Source: Bacteroidota bacterium
Lineage (GTDB): Bacteria; Bacteroidota; Bacteroidia; Cytophagales; Cyclobacteriaceae
Reading direction: 5' to 3'
DNA length: 15,710 nt
NCBI GenBank assembly: GCA_027297025.1
Contig: JAPUIM010000073.1
Location: 1 to 15,710 of the forward strand
Numbering within the stretch: position 1 is the stretch's first letter; every line of letters begins with the position of its first letter. The translations under genes were made by a program, and so were the position numbers. Positions 7,284 to 13,850 of this stretch are shown piece after piece. The notes beneath the pieces were generated by a model. It was not told the DNA's origin. It ran no database searches and saw only the letters and a list, made by a program, of their open reading frames with translations.

Positions 7284-8087
7284 ATGGTCAATATTAATAA
7301 TGCTAATAATACTAAGGAAAGAAATAACCTAAAAAGAATAAAAAAAGTAAACAGTATACTGGTATCACAGCCTAAACCCAAGGACGAAAATTCCCCCTAT
7401 TTCGAACTAGCTAAAAAGTACAAACTAAAGATCGACTTCAGACCGTTCATACAAATCGATCCGGTGTCATTAAAGGAATTCAGGCAACAGAAGATTGATA
7501 TCCTGGCTCATACTGCAGTGATCTTTACCAGCCGCAACGCGGTGGATCATTTTTTTAGGCTGTGCAAAGAAAGTAAGGTGGAAGTTCCTGCAGACATGAA
7601 ATATTTCTGCATCTCTGAACAAACGGCCAATTATTTGCAGAAATATATTGTAATTAGAAAGAGGAAGATTTTCACTGGTACGAGGACGGCTACGGATCTA
7701 ATTGAGTTACTTAAGAAGCACCAAGATGAAAAGTATATCTTTCCTTGTTCCAACATAAGGAAAGATGACATCCCCAATTTCTTGAGGTCCAATGGTTACC
7801 AGTTTTCGGAAGCCATTATTTATAAAACTGTGGCTAGCAATTTATCTGACTTGTCCAACGTCAACTATGATATCATTGCATTTTTTAGTCCATCGGGCAT
7901 AAATTCACTGTTTGTCAATTTCCCCGATTTTGAACAAAATAATACCCGTATTGCTGGATTTGGACCAACCACGTCCAAAGCAGTTCACGATGCGGGACTA
8001 ATATTGGATATAGAAGCACCATTGCCCAACGCTCCATCTATGACCGGAGCTTTGGAGCTTTATATAAAACAAGCAAATAAAGTCTAA
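7284..8087 (+). CDS. hemD: Uroporphyrinogen-III synthase family protein (HemD-like)
   Basis: HemD family proteins close hydroxymethylbilane to uroporphyrinogen III in the cytoplasm. The sequence has the two-lobed HemD layout: SILVSQPKP at the start, VIFTSRNAVDHFF closing the first part of lobe 1, KYFCISEQTANYLQKYI in lobe 2, and the conserved end FFSPSGINSLF, AGFGPTTSKAV and APLPNAPSMTGAL. I place the start at ATG 7284. A GTG at 7272 in the same frame (four residues longer) is possible; both follow AGG-like sequences, and conservation begins only near VNSILVSQP. This branch of the family is found next to DUF4271 in other Bacteroidota as far as I recall, and may be a paralogue rather than the pathway enzyme, so the function is less certain than the fold. 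Confidence 0.8.
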   Translation: MVNINNANNTKERNNLKRIKKVNSILVSQPKPKDENSPYFELAKKYKLKIDFRPFIQIDPVSLKEFRQQKIDILAHTAVIFTSRNAVDHFFRLCKESKVEVPADMKYFCISEQTANYLQKYIVIRKRKIFTGTRTATDLIELLKKHQDEKYIFPCSNIRKDDIPNFLRSNGYQFSEAIIYKTVASNLSDLSNVNYDIIAFFSPSGINSLFVNFPDFEQNNTRIAGFGPTTSKAVHDAGLILDIEAPLPNAPSMTGALELYIKQANKV

Positions 8088-8088
8088 T

Positions 8089-8106
8089 ACTTGCAATGCA
8101 AGTTTT
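8089..8106 (+). terminator. Weak hairpin/palindrome directly after hemD
   Basis: ACTTGCA, one central A, then TGCAAGT, forms a perfect inverted repeat starting two bases after the hemD stop and running into TTT. As RNA it would fold as a 5-bp stem ACTTG/CAAGT with loop CAATG. The U-tract is short, so it could be a weak terminator, an mRNA 3' end or a protein-binding palindrome. Confidence 0.35.
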
Positions 8107-8133
8107 GGACTGAAATTTGTAACTTCCTTGATC

Positions 8134-8141
8134 TATATTTG
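8134..8141 (+). promoter_or_regulatory. Candidate -7 box (TATATTTG) for porP
   Basis: TATATTTG matches TAnnTTTG exactly and lies 60 bases before the porP ATG, in the 114-base gap that follows hemD. The nearest TTTG (8116-8119) is 14 bases upstream, shorter than the usual spacing. It suggests porP has its own promoter, separate from the hemD unit. Confidence 0.4.
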
Positions 8142-8201
8142 TTTAATTTTAAATTCTTATGGGTAAAATATCGTTATATTTAAAACCCAAGAGTTACGGA
8201 T

Positions 8202-9152
8202 ATGAGGAAGATTTGTACAATGTTGATCATTATTCTGGTTCACCACCTATCGTTTGGTCAGCAAGATCCGCAGTTTAGCCAATACATGTTTAATACCTTA
8301 TTTTATAATCCAGCTTTTGCCGGAGTAGAAGGTATTACACAATTTACCGCAATTCACCGCACCCAATGGACAGGTTATACTTCCACCTTTGATGGAGGCC
8401 GGGGGAATCCAAGTACTCAAATGATAAGTCTAAATACGCCCATACTAAAATTTAATAGTGGATTTGGAATGCATGTGGTAAATGATAATTTGGGTCCCTT
8501 AAATAATTTAGAAGCACAAATGTCCTATGCCTACCATTTAGGCCTCAAAAATGGCAAAATAAGCTTCGGTATAAAGGCGGGTATATTTTCGCAATCTATT
8601 GATAGAAATGAATATCGCCCCAATGTAAGCCCCGATCCATTAATAGATGCAGGTGAGGATTCCCAGATCCGGCCAGACTTGGCATTTGGCATTTATTATC
8701 GTACCGAAAAATATTTTGGAGGAGTAAGCGTTAATCATATTACCAAGGCAGAGTTCGATTTTGGCGAGGCTGGATCGAGGAATGCTTTAGAACAGCATAT
8801 GATAATAACAGGTGGATATGATTATGAGTTCAACTACAAGTTGATCATCACCCCGTCGGTTTTGGTGAAAACTGATTTCAATTCCTATTCATTTGATCTA
8901 GGTGTGATAGGAACTTACAATGACAAAATGTGGGGAGGCTTATCTTTCAGACAATCCGAAGCAATGATTATTATTCTGGGTTATAGTTTGCTTAAAGACA
9001 ATTCACTTAAGCTGGGTTATAGCTTTGATTATGTAATCCAAAACCAAGACGCTAAAGAACCTACCTCTCATGAGTTTATGTTGAGTTATACCTTACCTCC
9101 AGCTATTGCAGGGGGCAAAAAAATTATCAGAACTCCTCGTTTCAGACATTAA
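8202..9152 (+). CDS. porP: Type IX secretion outer-membrane protein, PorP/SprF family
   Basis: PorP/SprF proteins are outer-membrane barrel proteins of the type IX secretion system and gliding apparatus. A signal peptide (about 1-19, ending LSFGQ) is followed by the family hallmark QDPQFSQYMFNTLFYNPAFAG. Further hallmarks are IHRTQWTGY, a run of alternating-residue strands (for example GYDYEFNYKLIITPSVLVKT), LGYSF and the C-terminal ending TPRFRH. At 316 residues it has the usual length. Many genomes encode several such paralogues, but the copy just ahead of gldK is normally the PorP of the core locus, which is why I use that symbol. A gap of 195 bases separates it from gldK, so it may be transcribed alone or together with gldKLMN. 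Confidence 0.93.
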   Translation: MRKICTMLIIILVHHLSFGQQDPQFSQYMFNTLFYNPAFAGVEGITQFTAIHRTQWTGYTSTFDGGRGNPSTQMISLNTPILKFNSGFGMHVVNDNLGPLNNLEAQMSYAYHLGLKNGKISFGIKAGIFSQSIDRNEYRPNVSPDPLIDAGEDSQIRPDLAFGIYYRTEKYFGGVSVNHITKAEFDFGEAGSRNALEQHMIITGGYDYEFNYKLIITPSVLVKTDFNSYSFDLGVIGTYNDKMWGGLSFRQSEAMIIILGYSLLKDNSLKLGYSFDYVIQNQDAKEPTSHEFMLSYTLPPAIAGGKKIIRTPRFRH

Positions 9153-9171
9153 ATTATTACAAGAAAAATTT

Positions 9172-9192
9172 TGCATTTATCAATAAAATGCA
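9172..9192 (+). repeat. Inverted repeat after porP
   Basis: TGCATTT (9172-9178) pairs perfectly with AAATGCA (9186-9192) across a 7-base loop, 19 bases after the porP stop. No U-tract follows on the plus strand (CACAATTTG), so termination would be weak; it may instead mark an mRNA processing point or protect the porP 3' end. Confidence 0.4.
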
Positions 9193-9195
9193 CAA

Positions 9196-9231
9196 TTTGT
9201 GGGGCTAAAGTGTACGAATAAATTATATTTG
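9196..9231 (+). promoter_or_regulatory. Candidate promoter for gldKLMN
   Basis: TTTG at 9196-9199 and a perfect TATATTTG at 9224-9231 are separated by 24 bases, one more than the usual TTG-N17-23-TAnnTTTG layout. Transcription from here would give a leader of about 110 bases before the gldK ATG, AT-rich, with a hairpin at 9253-9282. Box matches are seen directly; promoter activity is inferred. Confidence 0.45.
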
Positions 9232-9252
9232 GCGGGAAAATTTATAAATAAA

Positions 9253-9282
9253 ATCAGCTAAATTTTTTTATTTAATTCTGAT
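9253..9282 (+). promoter_or_regulatory. Hairpin in the gldK leader
   Basis: ATCAG (9253-9257) pairs with CTGAT (9278-9282), and inside it TAAAT (9259-9263) pairs with ATTTA (9270-9274) around a loop of six T. It lies between the candidate promoter and the gldK start, so it would form in the 5' leader. It is AT-rich and may be only moderately stable. Confidence 0.3.
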
Positions 9283-9347
9283 GTTTTAAGTTTTGCTGTT
9301 GAAAGAATTTAGGTCGATATAATTTAATTTTTATAAACTGAGGTGTT

Positions 9348-10388
9348 ATGAAAAAAATTGGTGCGTTTAATAGGATATTCTTATTCCTAGCCATAAGCAC
9401 TATTCCTATGCAGGGGTGTTTCCGAATTTTTGGAGGCAAGTCCGGTGATGATCGTGGAGAACTCATTGGTATGCAAGGTAGAGAAGGATGGGTACAAACT
9501 ATACCATACGGTATGGTTCCTATTCCTGCCGGTACCTTTCATATGGGTCAGGCTGATGAAGATGTACCTGCTACGCAGATTAATTATAACAAACAAATCA
9601 CCATCGGTCCTTTTTATATGGATGACACTGAGATCACCAATAATGAATACCGCCAATTTGTTGTTGATCTCACTGAAGGTTCTGAAACGGAACTGGAAGA
9701 TGATTTTGTCGTTGAAGATCTATATCCTGACACTACTGTTTGGACCCGGGACTTTGCTCATCACATGGGCGACCCGCTTATGCAATATTATTATATGCAT
9801 CCTGCTTTTGACGATTACCCGGTAGTTGGAGTTGATTGGGAAGCAGCTAAATATTTTACCAGGTGGAGAACACAACATTTAAACGATTATAGAGTAAGTC
9901 AAGGTGAAATCGTTTTGCCCAATTTCCGTTTGCCTTCTGAAGCTGAATGGGAATATGCGGCAAGAGGAGGACGTGATATGGCAAAATATCCCTGGGGAAA
10001 TCCTTATATTAGAAACGCAAAGGGATGTATGATCGCAAATTTCAAACCGGGTCGGGGTAATTACTTTGATGATGGTTACGCCTATACTTCTCCTGTGGAT
10101 TCTTACTTCCCCAACGATTATGGATTATTTTGCATGTCAGGGAATGTTTCTGAATGGTGTGAAGATGCTTTCAACCCCGCTTCCGTACCACTGGTTTGGG
10201 ACCTGAACCCCACATATTTCGAAGAATCAGAGCCAAGGAAGGTTGTAAGGGGCGGTTCCTGGAAAGATGTAGCTTACTTTTTGGAAACTGGAACCAGAAC
10301 TTTTGCGCATAAGGATTCCGCCAGATCGTATATAGGCTTTAGATGTGCAATGACACATTTGGGAAGATCTTCAGGTCAGGAATTTTAG
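9348..10388 (+). CDS. gldK: Type IX secretion / gliding motility lipoprotein GldK (PorK)
   Basis: GldK is the lipoprotein that, with GldN, forms the ring under the outer membrane in the type IX secretion and gliding machine. The N-terminal signal ends in the lipobox MQGC with lipidated Cys24. From about residue 55 onward the protein is a formylglycine-generating-enzyme (FGE-sulfatase) fold: VPIPAGTFHMG, EITNNEYRQFV, LPSEAEWEYAARGG, YPWGN, MSGNVSEWCEDAF, VVRGGSW and GFRCA. The two catalytic cysteines of true FGE, expected just after the GGSW block, are not there (KD and FLE instead), so it is almost certainly structural. At 346 residues it is clearly shorter than the GldK/PorK proteins I know (over 450). 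The start is the ATG at 9348, preceded by AGG at 9341-9343. It is the first gene of the gldKLMN run. Confidence 0.95.
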   Translation: MKKIGAFNRIFLFLAISTIPMQGCFRIFGGKSGDDRGELIGMQGREGWVQTIPYGMVPIPAGTFHMGQADEDVPATQINYNKQITIGPFYMDDTEITNNEYRQFVVDLTEGSETELEDDFVVEDLYPDTTVWTRDFAHHMGDPLMQYYYMHPAFDDYPVVGVDWEAAKYFTRWRTQHLNDYRVSQGEIVLPNFRLPSEAEWEYAARGGRDMAKYPWGNPYIRNAKGCMIANFKPGRGNYFDDGYAYTSPVDSYFPNDYGLFCMSGNVSEWCEDAFNPASVPLVWDLNPTYFEESEPRKVVRGGSWKDVAYFLETGTRTFAHKDSARSYIGFRCAMTHLGRSSGQEF

Positions 10389-10465
10389 TTTAACTGTATA
10401 TCCTAAGAATTACTAAATTATATATTAACTTTAAAAAACATTGATAACCTAAAACTTTAACAAAA

Positions 10466-11311
10466 ATGAGCACTCAAAAAGGTGGATTTACTGAGCTTCT
10501 GTTTTCAACTATAATGCCCAAAGTTTATGGGATTGGAGCTGCGGTGGTAATTGTAGGAGCTTTGTTCAAAATTCAACATTATCCAGGTGCGGGGATGATG
10601 CTTGGCGTAGGCCTGACTGTTGAAGCGATTATATTTTTCCTCAGCGCCTTTGAACCTAAGCATCCTGAGCCCGACTGGTCAAGGGTTTATCCCGAACTGT
10701 CGGATGACTATGAAGCTTTTGGCGAAAAGAAAGCCATACCCAAAGCAACTGGATCAACTAGCCAACAATTGGACCAAATGTTGGATAAAGCCAAAATTGG
10801 CCCGGAGTTAATGGAAAGCCTGGGTAAGGGTATGAGAAACATGGCGGATTCGGCATCCAAGATGTCAAATCTTAGTGATGCAGCGGTAGCCACCAATGAC
10901 TACGCAAACAATGTGAAACAGGCTTCCAAGTCGTTGTTGGATATGAACAAATCTTATGCAACCACGGTTACCGCTATGCAGGAAATGTCTAACGCTTCCA
11001 AGGATGCCAAGGAATACCATTCTCAAGTTCAGAGCGTTACCAAAAACCTTAGTGCCTTAAATGCAGTTTATGAAATGGAGCTTCAGGATTCAAACCAGCA
11101 CCTGAAATCAATGAAGAAATTCTATGAAAATCTGGGCGCTGCTTTTGAAAATTTATCGGAAGCTGGTAAAGGCACTGAAGCCTTTAAAAGCGAACTATCA
11201 AGATTAACCACCAACTTGACTTCTTTGAATAGGGTTTATGGTAGTATGCTTTCTGCTATGAGGGGTGGTTCTGGCAATGGCCCCCAACAACAAGGTGGAG
11301 GCCAAGCATAA
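10466..11311 (+). CDS. gldL: Gliding motor inner-membrane protein GldL (PorL)
   Basis: GldL oligomerises around two GldM helices to form the proton-motive-force-driven motor of the type IX system. Two membrane helices lie at about 18-36 and 43-62: VYGIGAAVVIVGALFKI and MLGVGLTVEAIIFFLSAF. Charged residues known to matter for the motor family are in place: Lys35 and His38 at the end of helix 1, Glu53 inside helix 2, Glu63 at its end. The rest is cytoplasmic and helical. Residues 154-209 and 210-265 align without gaps as two 56-residue repeats (17 identities), each ending in LxxLNxVYxxxL. The tail is Gly/Gln-rich (QQQGGGQA). The ATG at 10466 follows an A-rich leader (CAAAA). The gene lies 77 bases after gldK and 36 before gldM. 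Confidence 0.95.
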   Translation: MSTQKGGFTELLFSTIMPKVYGIGAAVVIVGALFKIQHYPGAGMMLGVGLTVEAIIFFLSAFEPKHPEPDWSRVYPELSDDYEAFGEKKAIPKATGSTSQQLDQMLDKAKIGPELMESLGKGMRNMADSASKMSNLSDAAVATNDYANNVKQASKSLLDMNKSYATTVTAMQEMSNASKDAKEYHSQVQSVTKNLSALNAVYEMELQDSNQHLKSMKKFYENLGAAFENLSEAGKGTEAFKSELSRLTTNLTSLNRVYGSMLSAMRGGSGNGPQQQGGGQA

Positions 11312-11347
11312 ATGAAATAAATTTAAAAAACTCAAAATTAAAAAGTC

Positions 11348-12922
11348 ATGAGTGGAGGAGGCAAAGAAACCCCAAGAGCAAAGATGATCGGTATGATGTA
11401 CCTGGTGCTCACCGCGTTACTGGCGCTTCAGGTAAGTAATAGTGTACTGGAAAAATTTATCTTTATCAACCTGGTGTTGGAGCGTTCGGTGGTAGAAAGC
11501 ACCACAAAAAATATCAAAACTATAGCCAGGATCAAAGATGCCGTGGATGAAGCGGGTGATAGAGAGGCAGATGTGGCAGTTTTGACCCGTGCAAACGAGG
11601 TGCGTGAAGCAACCAGTAAAGTTGTTGAACAGCTCAGAAAGTATAAAGAAGAAGTAATAATGATGACTGGAGGCAGGGATGAAAACGGCAATTTTGTAGG
11701 AGTAAAAAATGAGGACGAAGTAGCCAATTATTTTATTAATCAAGGCGAAGGGGAAAAGCTCAAGGAAATGCTCAATAATTATGCTGTTTATCTAGGCGCA
11801 GAGACAGGCGATAAGGAATATCCGGCCATAGCCCTGGATGCCTGGGATAATCCAATCTTTGCAAACGATCCTAATCAAAACAAAAAGGATTTTTCTCATT
11901 TAACCTTTCAAAGTACTCCAATGGCAGCAGGTCTGGCTTCCATCAGTCAGCTGGAAGCTGAGGTTATCAATTATGAATCTGATGCCCTGGAGGACTTGGC
12001 TCGCCAAGTAGGCGCCGCCGATATTAAGTTTGATGAGATAGTGGTAATGGTAAGGCCAGAATCAAAAGTTGTTGCAGCGGGCGCTAAGTACAGAGCTGAG
12101 ATGTTTATTGCGGCTTCCTCTTCTGGTCACAAACCTGAAATGTATGTAAATGATAAGCTCATTTCTGTAGATGGAAGCTTCGGTAAGGTCGAATTCACAG
12201 CTACCGGAGGCACTTATGATGAACATGGTTTCCTTAAAAGATCCTATATAGGAAAAATCGTTATCCCTGGTACTGATTCTCCATTTATAAGCAAAATTGA
12301 ATATATAGTTGCTAAACCGGTAATACAAGTACAATCTGCATCAGTACAAGCTTTGTATTTGAATTGCGGTAATGAACTACAGATCAATGTGCCCGCTTTG
12401 GGGGCTGATTATAAGCCCACATTCACCGCAAAAGGAGCGGATATACTAGGGGGCGAAGGAGGTGCGGTCACTGTAGTACCTAAAGCAGCCAATGTGGAAC
12501 TAAACATTAGTAGTTCGGGTAACTATTTGGGAACCGAAAAATTTAAAGTAAGAAGAATTCCTAAACCTACCATTGAGGTGAAATCCCGTGGTAAGGCGAT
12601 AAGCGAGAAAAAAGGTATGCCTGCTCCAGGACCGAGGTCTTTGGATATCAAGGCAGTGCCCGACCCAAGTTTCGGACAGTTTCTACCCAAAGATGCGCGT
12701 TATCGGGTGGCCGAATGGGAAATCACGCTAGCTCGAGGAAGTCGACCGGTATCAACTAAAAGGGTAACTTCTGAAAAGGTAAATCTCAATGAATTTGCTT
12801 CAAAAGCCAGACCAGGTGACCGTATTGTAATCGAAGTAAAGAAAGTACAAAGATTGAATTTCAGGAATAAGGTTGAAACAGTCAACGTGGGTATTGTTAT
12901 TAAAACCATACCTTTACATTAA
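11348..12922 (+). CDS. gldM: Gliding motor / type IX secretion protein GldM (PorM)
   Basis: GldM is a long inner-membrane-anchored periplasmic shaft that couples the GldL motor to the GldK/GldN ring. The N-terminus KETPRAKMIGMMYLVLTALLAL has one membrane helix (about 12-30), with Arg10 just ahead of it, the conserved arginine that enters the GldL ring in known motors. Residues ~35-220 form the helical D1 region. Three beta-rich domains follow: D2 from about 225 (EIVVMVRPESKVVAAGAKY), D3 from about 322 (PVIQVQSASVQALYLNCGN), and D4 from about 403 (RIPKPTIEVKSRG) to the end. The length, 524 residues, is normal for the family. GldN starts 10 bases downstream. The full domain plan is intact. Confidence 0.95.
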   Translation: MSGGGKETPRAKMIGMMYLVLTALLALQVSNSVLEKFIFINLVLERSVVESTTKNIKTIARIKDAVDEAGDREADVAVLTRANEVREATSKVVEQLRKYKEEVIMMTGGRDENGNFVGVKNEDEVANYFINQGEGEKLKEMLNNYAVYLGAETGDKEYPAIALDAWDNPIFANDPNQNKKDFSHLTFQSTPMAAGLASISQLEAEVINYESDALEDLARQVGAADIKFDEIVVMVRPESKVVAAGAKYRAEMFIAASSSGHKPEMYVNDKLISVDGSFGKVEFTATGGTYDEHGFLKRSYIGKIVIPGTDSPFISKIEYIVAKPVIQVQSASVQALYLNCGNELQINVPALGADYKPTFTAKGADILGGEGGAVTVVPKAANVELNISSSGNYLGTEKFKVRRIPKPTIEVKSRGKAISEKKGMPAPGPRSLDIKAVPDPSFGQFLPKDARYRVAEWEITLARGSRPVSTKRVTSEKVNLNEFASKARPGDRIVIEVKKVQRLNFRNKVETVNVGIVIKTIPLH

Positions 12923-12932
12923 GAACGGTATT

Positions 12933-13805
12933 ATGAAAAAAGTTGTTTGTTTACTTATTGCTGTTGGATTTTTAAATCTAAATCCAGATTCAGTGATGGC
13001 CCAGGAACAGGATTTGGGGATAAATCCAAACTCTATACGCCCTATACATGAAAACGACATCATGTATAAGAAACGGGTCTGGAGAAGAATGGATTTAAAG
13101 GAAAAACAGAATAAGGGTTTCTTTTCTGTTGGAAATGAGATAACAAAGATCATCATTGAGGCAGTAAAAAGAGGTTTACTTTATCCCTATGACCCCAAGA
13201 ATGATTCTTTAAATATCAGATTTACCAAAGAGCAATTTCTGGAAAGGATAAGACTTCCGGATGAAGGTGGTGGACTATCTGAGGAAGAAAAGGCTCTGGG
13301 CTTTTCCGAAGACGATGGTGGCTGGGGTGATGAAGGTGACGGTTTTGGTGATGCAGGACCAGCTGAAGAAGTGGAGGAGGAGGTTCTTGAATTCCTGCCC
13401 AGTCAAATTACCACACTGGAAATAATGGAAGATGCGATATTTGATAAGAAAAGATCCAGACTATATTACGATATCCAATCCATAAAATTGATAATCCCGG
13501 CAGGTGAATTCGAAACCGGATTGATTCGCCCTGTAGCTGTCTTCAAGTTTAAGGATTTGGTGGAATTGTGGAAAAATATGCCTGGTGAAGCTATTTGGTT
13601 TAACCCACAAAACAGTAGAGAACACAGAAATCTGGCAGATGCTTTTGATCTAAGGTTATTTTCCTCTCGGATCATTAAAGTTGAGAATCCGGACGACAAT
13701 TTCATTGTGGATGTATATAGCAAAAGTCCTAAGGAAGGGGTAATGGCATCTCAATGGTATGAAGATGACCTCATTCAATATGAACACGATCTTTGGGAGT
13801 TCTAG
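12933..13805 (+). CDS. gldN: Type IX secretion / gliding protein GldN (PorN)
   Basis: GldN is the periplasmic partner of the GldK lipoprotein in the outer-membrane-associated ring. A signal peptide (MKKVVCLLIAVGF to VMAQ, cut near residue 24) precedes the mature protein. Family marks are the early VWRRMDLKEKQN and IIIEAVKRGLLYPYD, the middle FDKKRSRLYYDIQSIKLIIPA, and the C-terminal EHDLW. Between them residues ~110-153 are acidic and glycine-rich (18 Asp/Glu in 44 residues). The start is ATG 12933; a longer frame from 12873 would overlap gldM and put 20 non-signal-like residues ahead of MKKVV. Gap to gldM is 10 bases. A strong hairpin terminator lies 15 bases after the stop, so this is the last gene of the operon. 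Confidence 0.94.
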   Translation: MKKVVCLLIAVGFLNLNPDSVMAQEQDLGINPNSIRPIHENDIMYKKRVWRRMDLKEKQNKGFFSVGNEITKIIIEAVKRGLLYPYDPKNDSLNIRFTKEQFLERIRLPDEGGGLSEEEKALGFSEDDGGWGDEGDGFGDAGPAEEVEEEVLEFLPSQITTLEIMEDAIFDKKRSRLYYDIQSIKLIIPAGEFETGLIRPVAVFKFKDLVELWKNMPGEAIWFNPQNSREHRNLADAFDLRLFSSRIIKVENPDDNFIVDVYSKSPKEGVMASQWYEDDLIQYEHDLWEF

Positions 13806-13820
13806 GGATCAAAAATATAA

Positions 13821-13850
13821 AAAAAAGGGGAACGAAAGTTTCCCTTTTTT
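13821..13850. terminator. Strong bidirectional terminator between gldN and uvrC
   Basis: A 13-bp stem (13821-13833 with 13838-13850; one G-T wobble) around a GAAA tetraloop, flanked by A6 on one side and T6 on the other. Reading either way gives a stem followed by a U-rich tract, so it can end both the gldN and the convergent uvrC transcripts. The uvrC stop codon (13849-13851) overlaps its edge. Confidence 0.9.

Noticed and set aside
9430..9825. 131-codon plus-strand frame within gldK
   Set aside because: Out-of-frame shadow of a clearly conserved GldK sequence.
11417..11743. Two overlapping minus-strand frames of about 100 codons
   Set aside because: Both are antisense to the conserved N-terminal part of gldM and have shadow-like composition.
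12873..12932. Upstream ATG extending gldN by 20 residues
   Set aside because: It overlaps the end of gldM and would bury the signal peptide that begins MKKVV.
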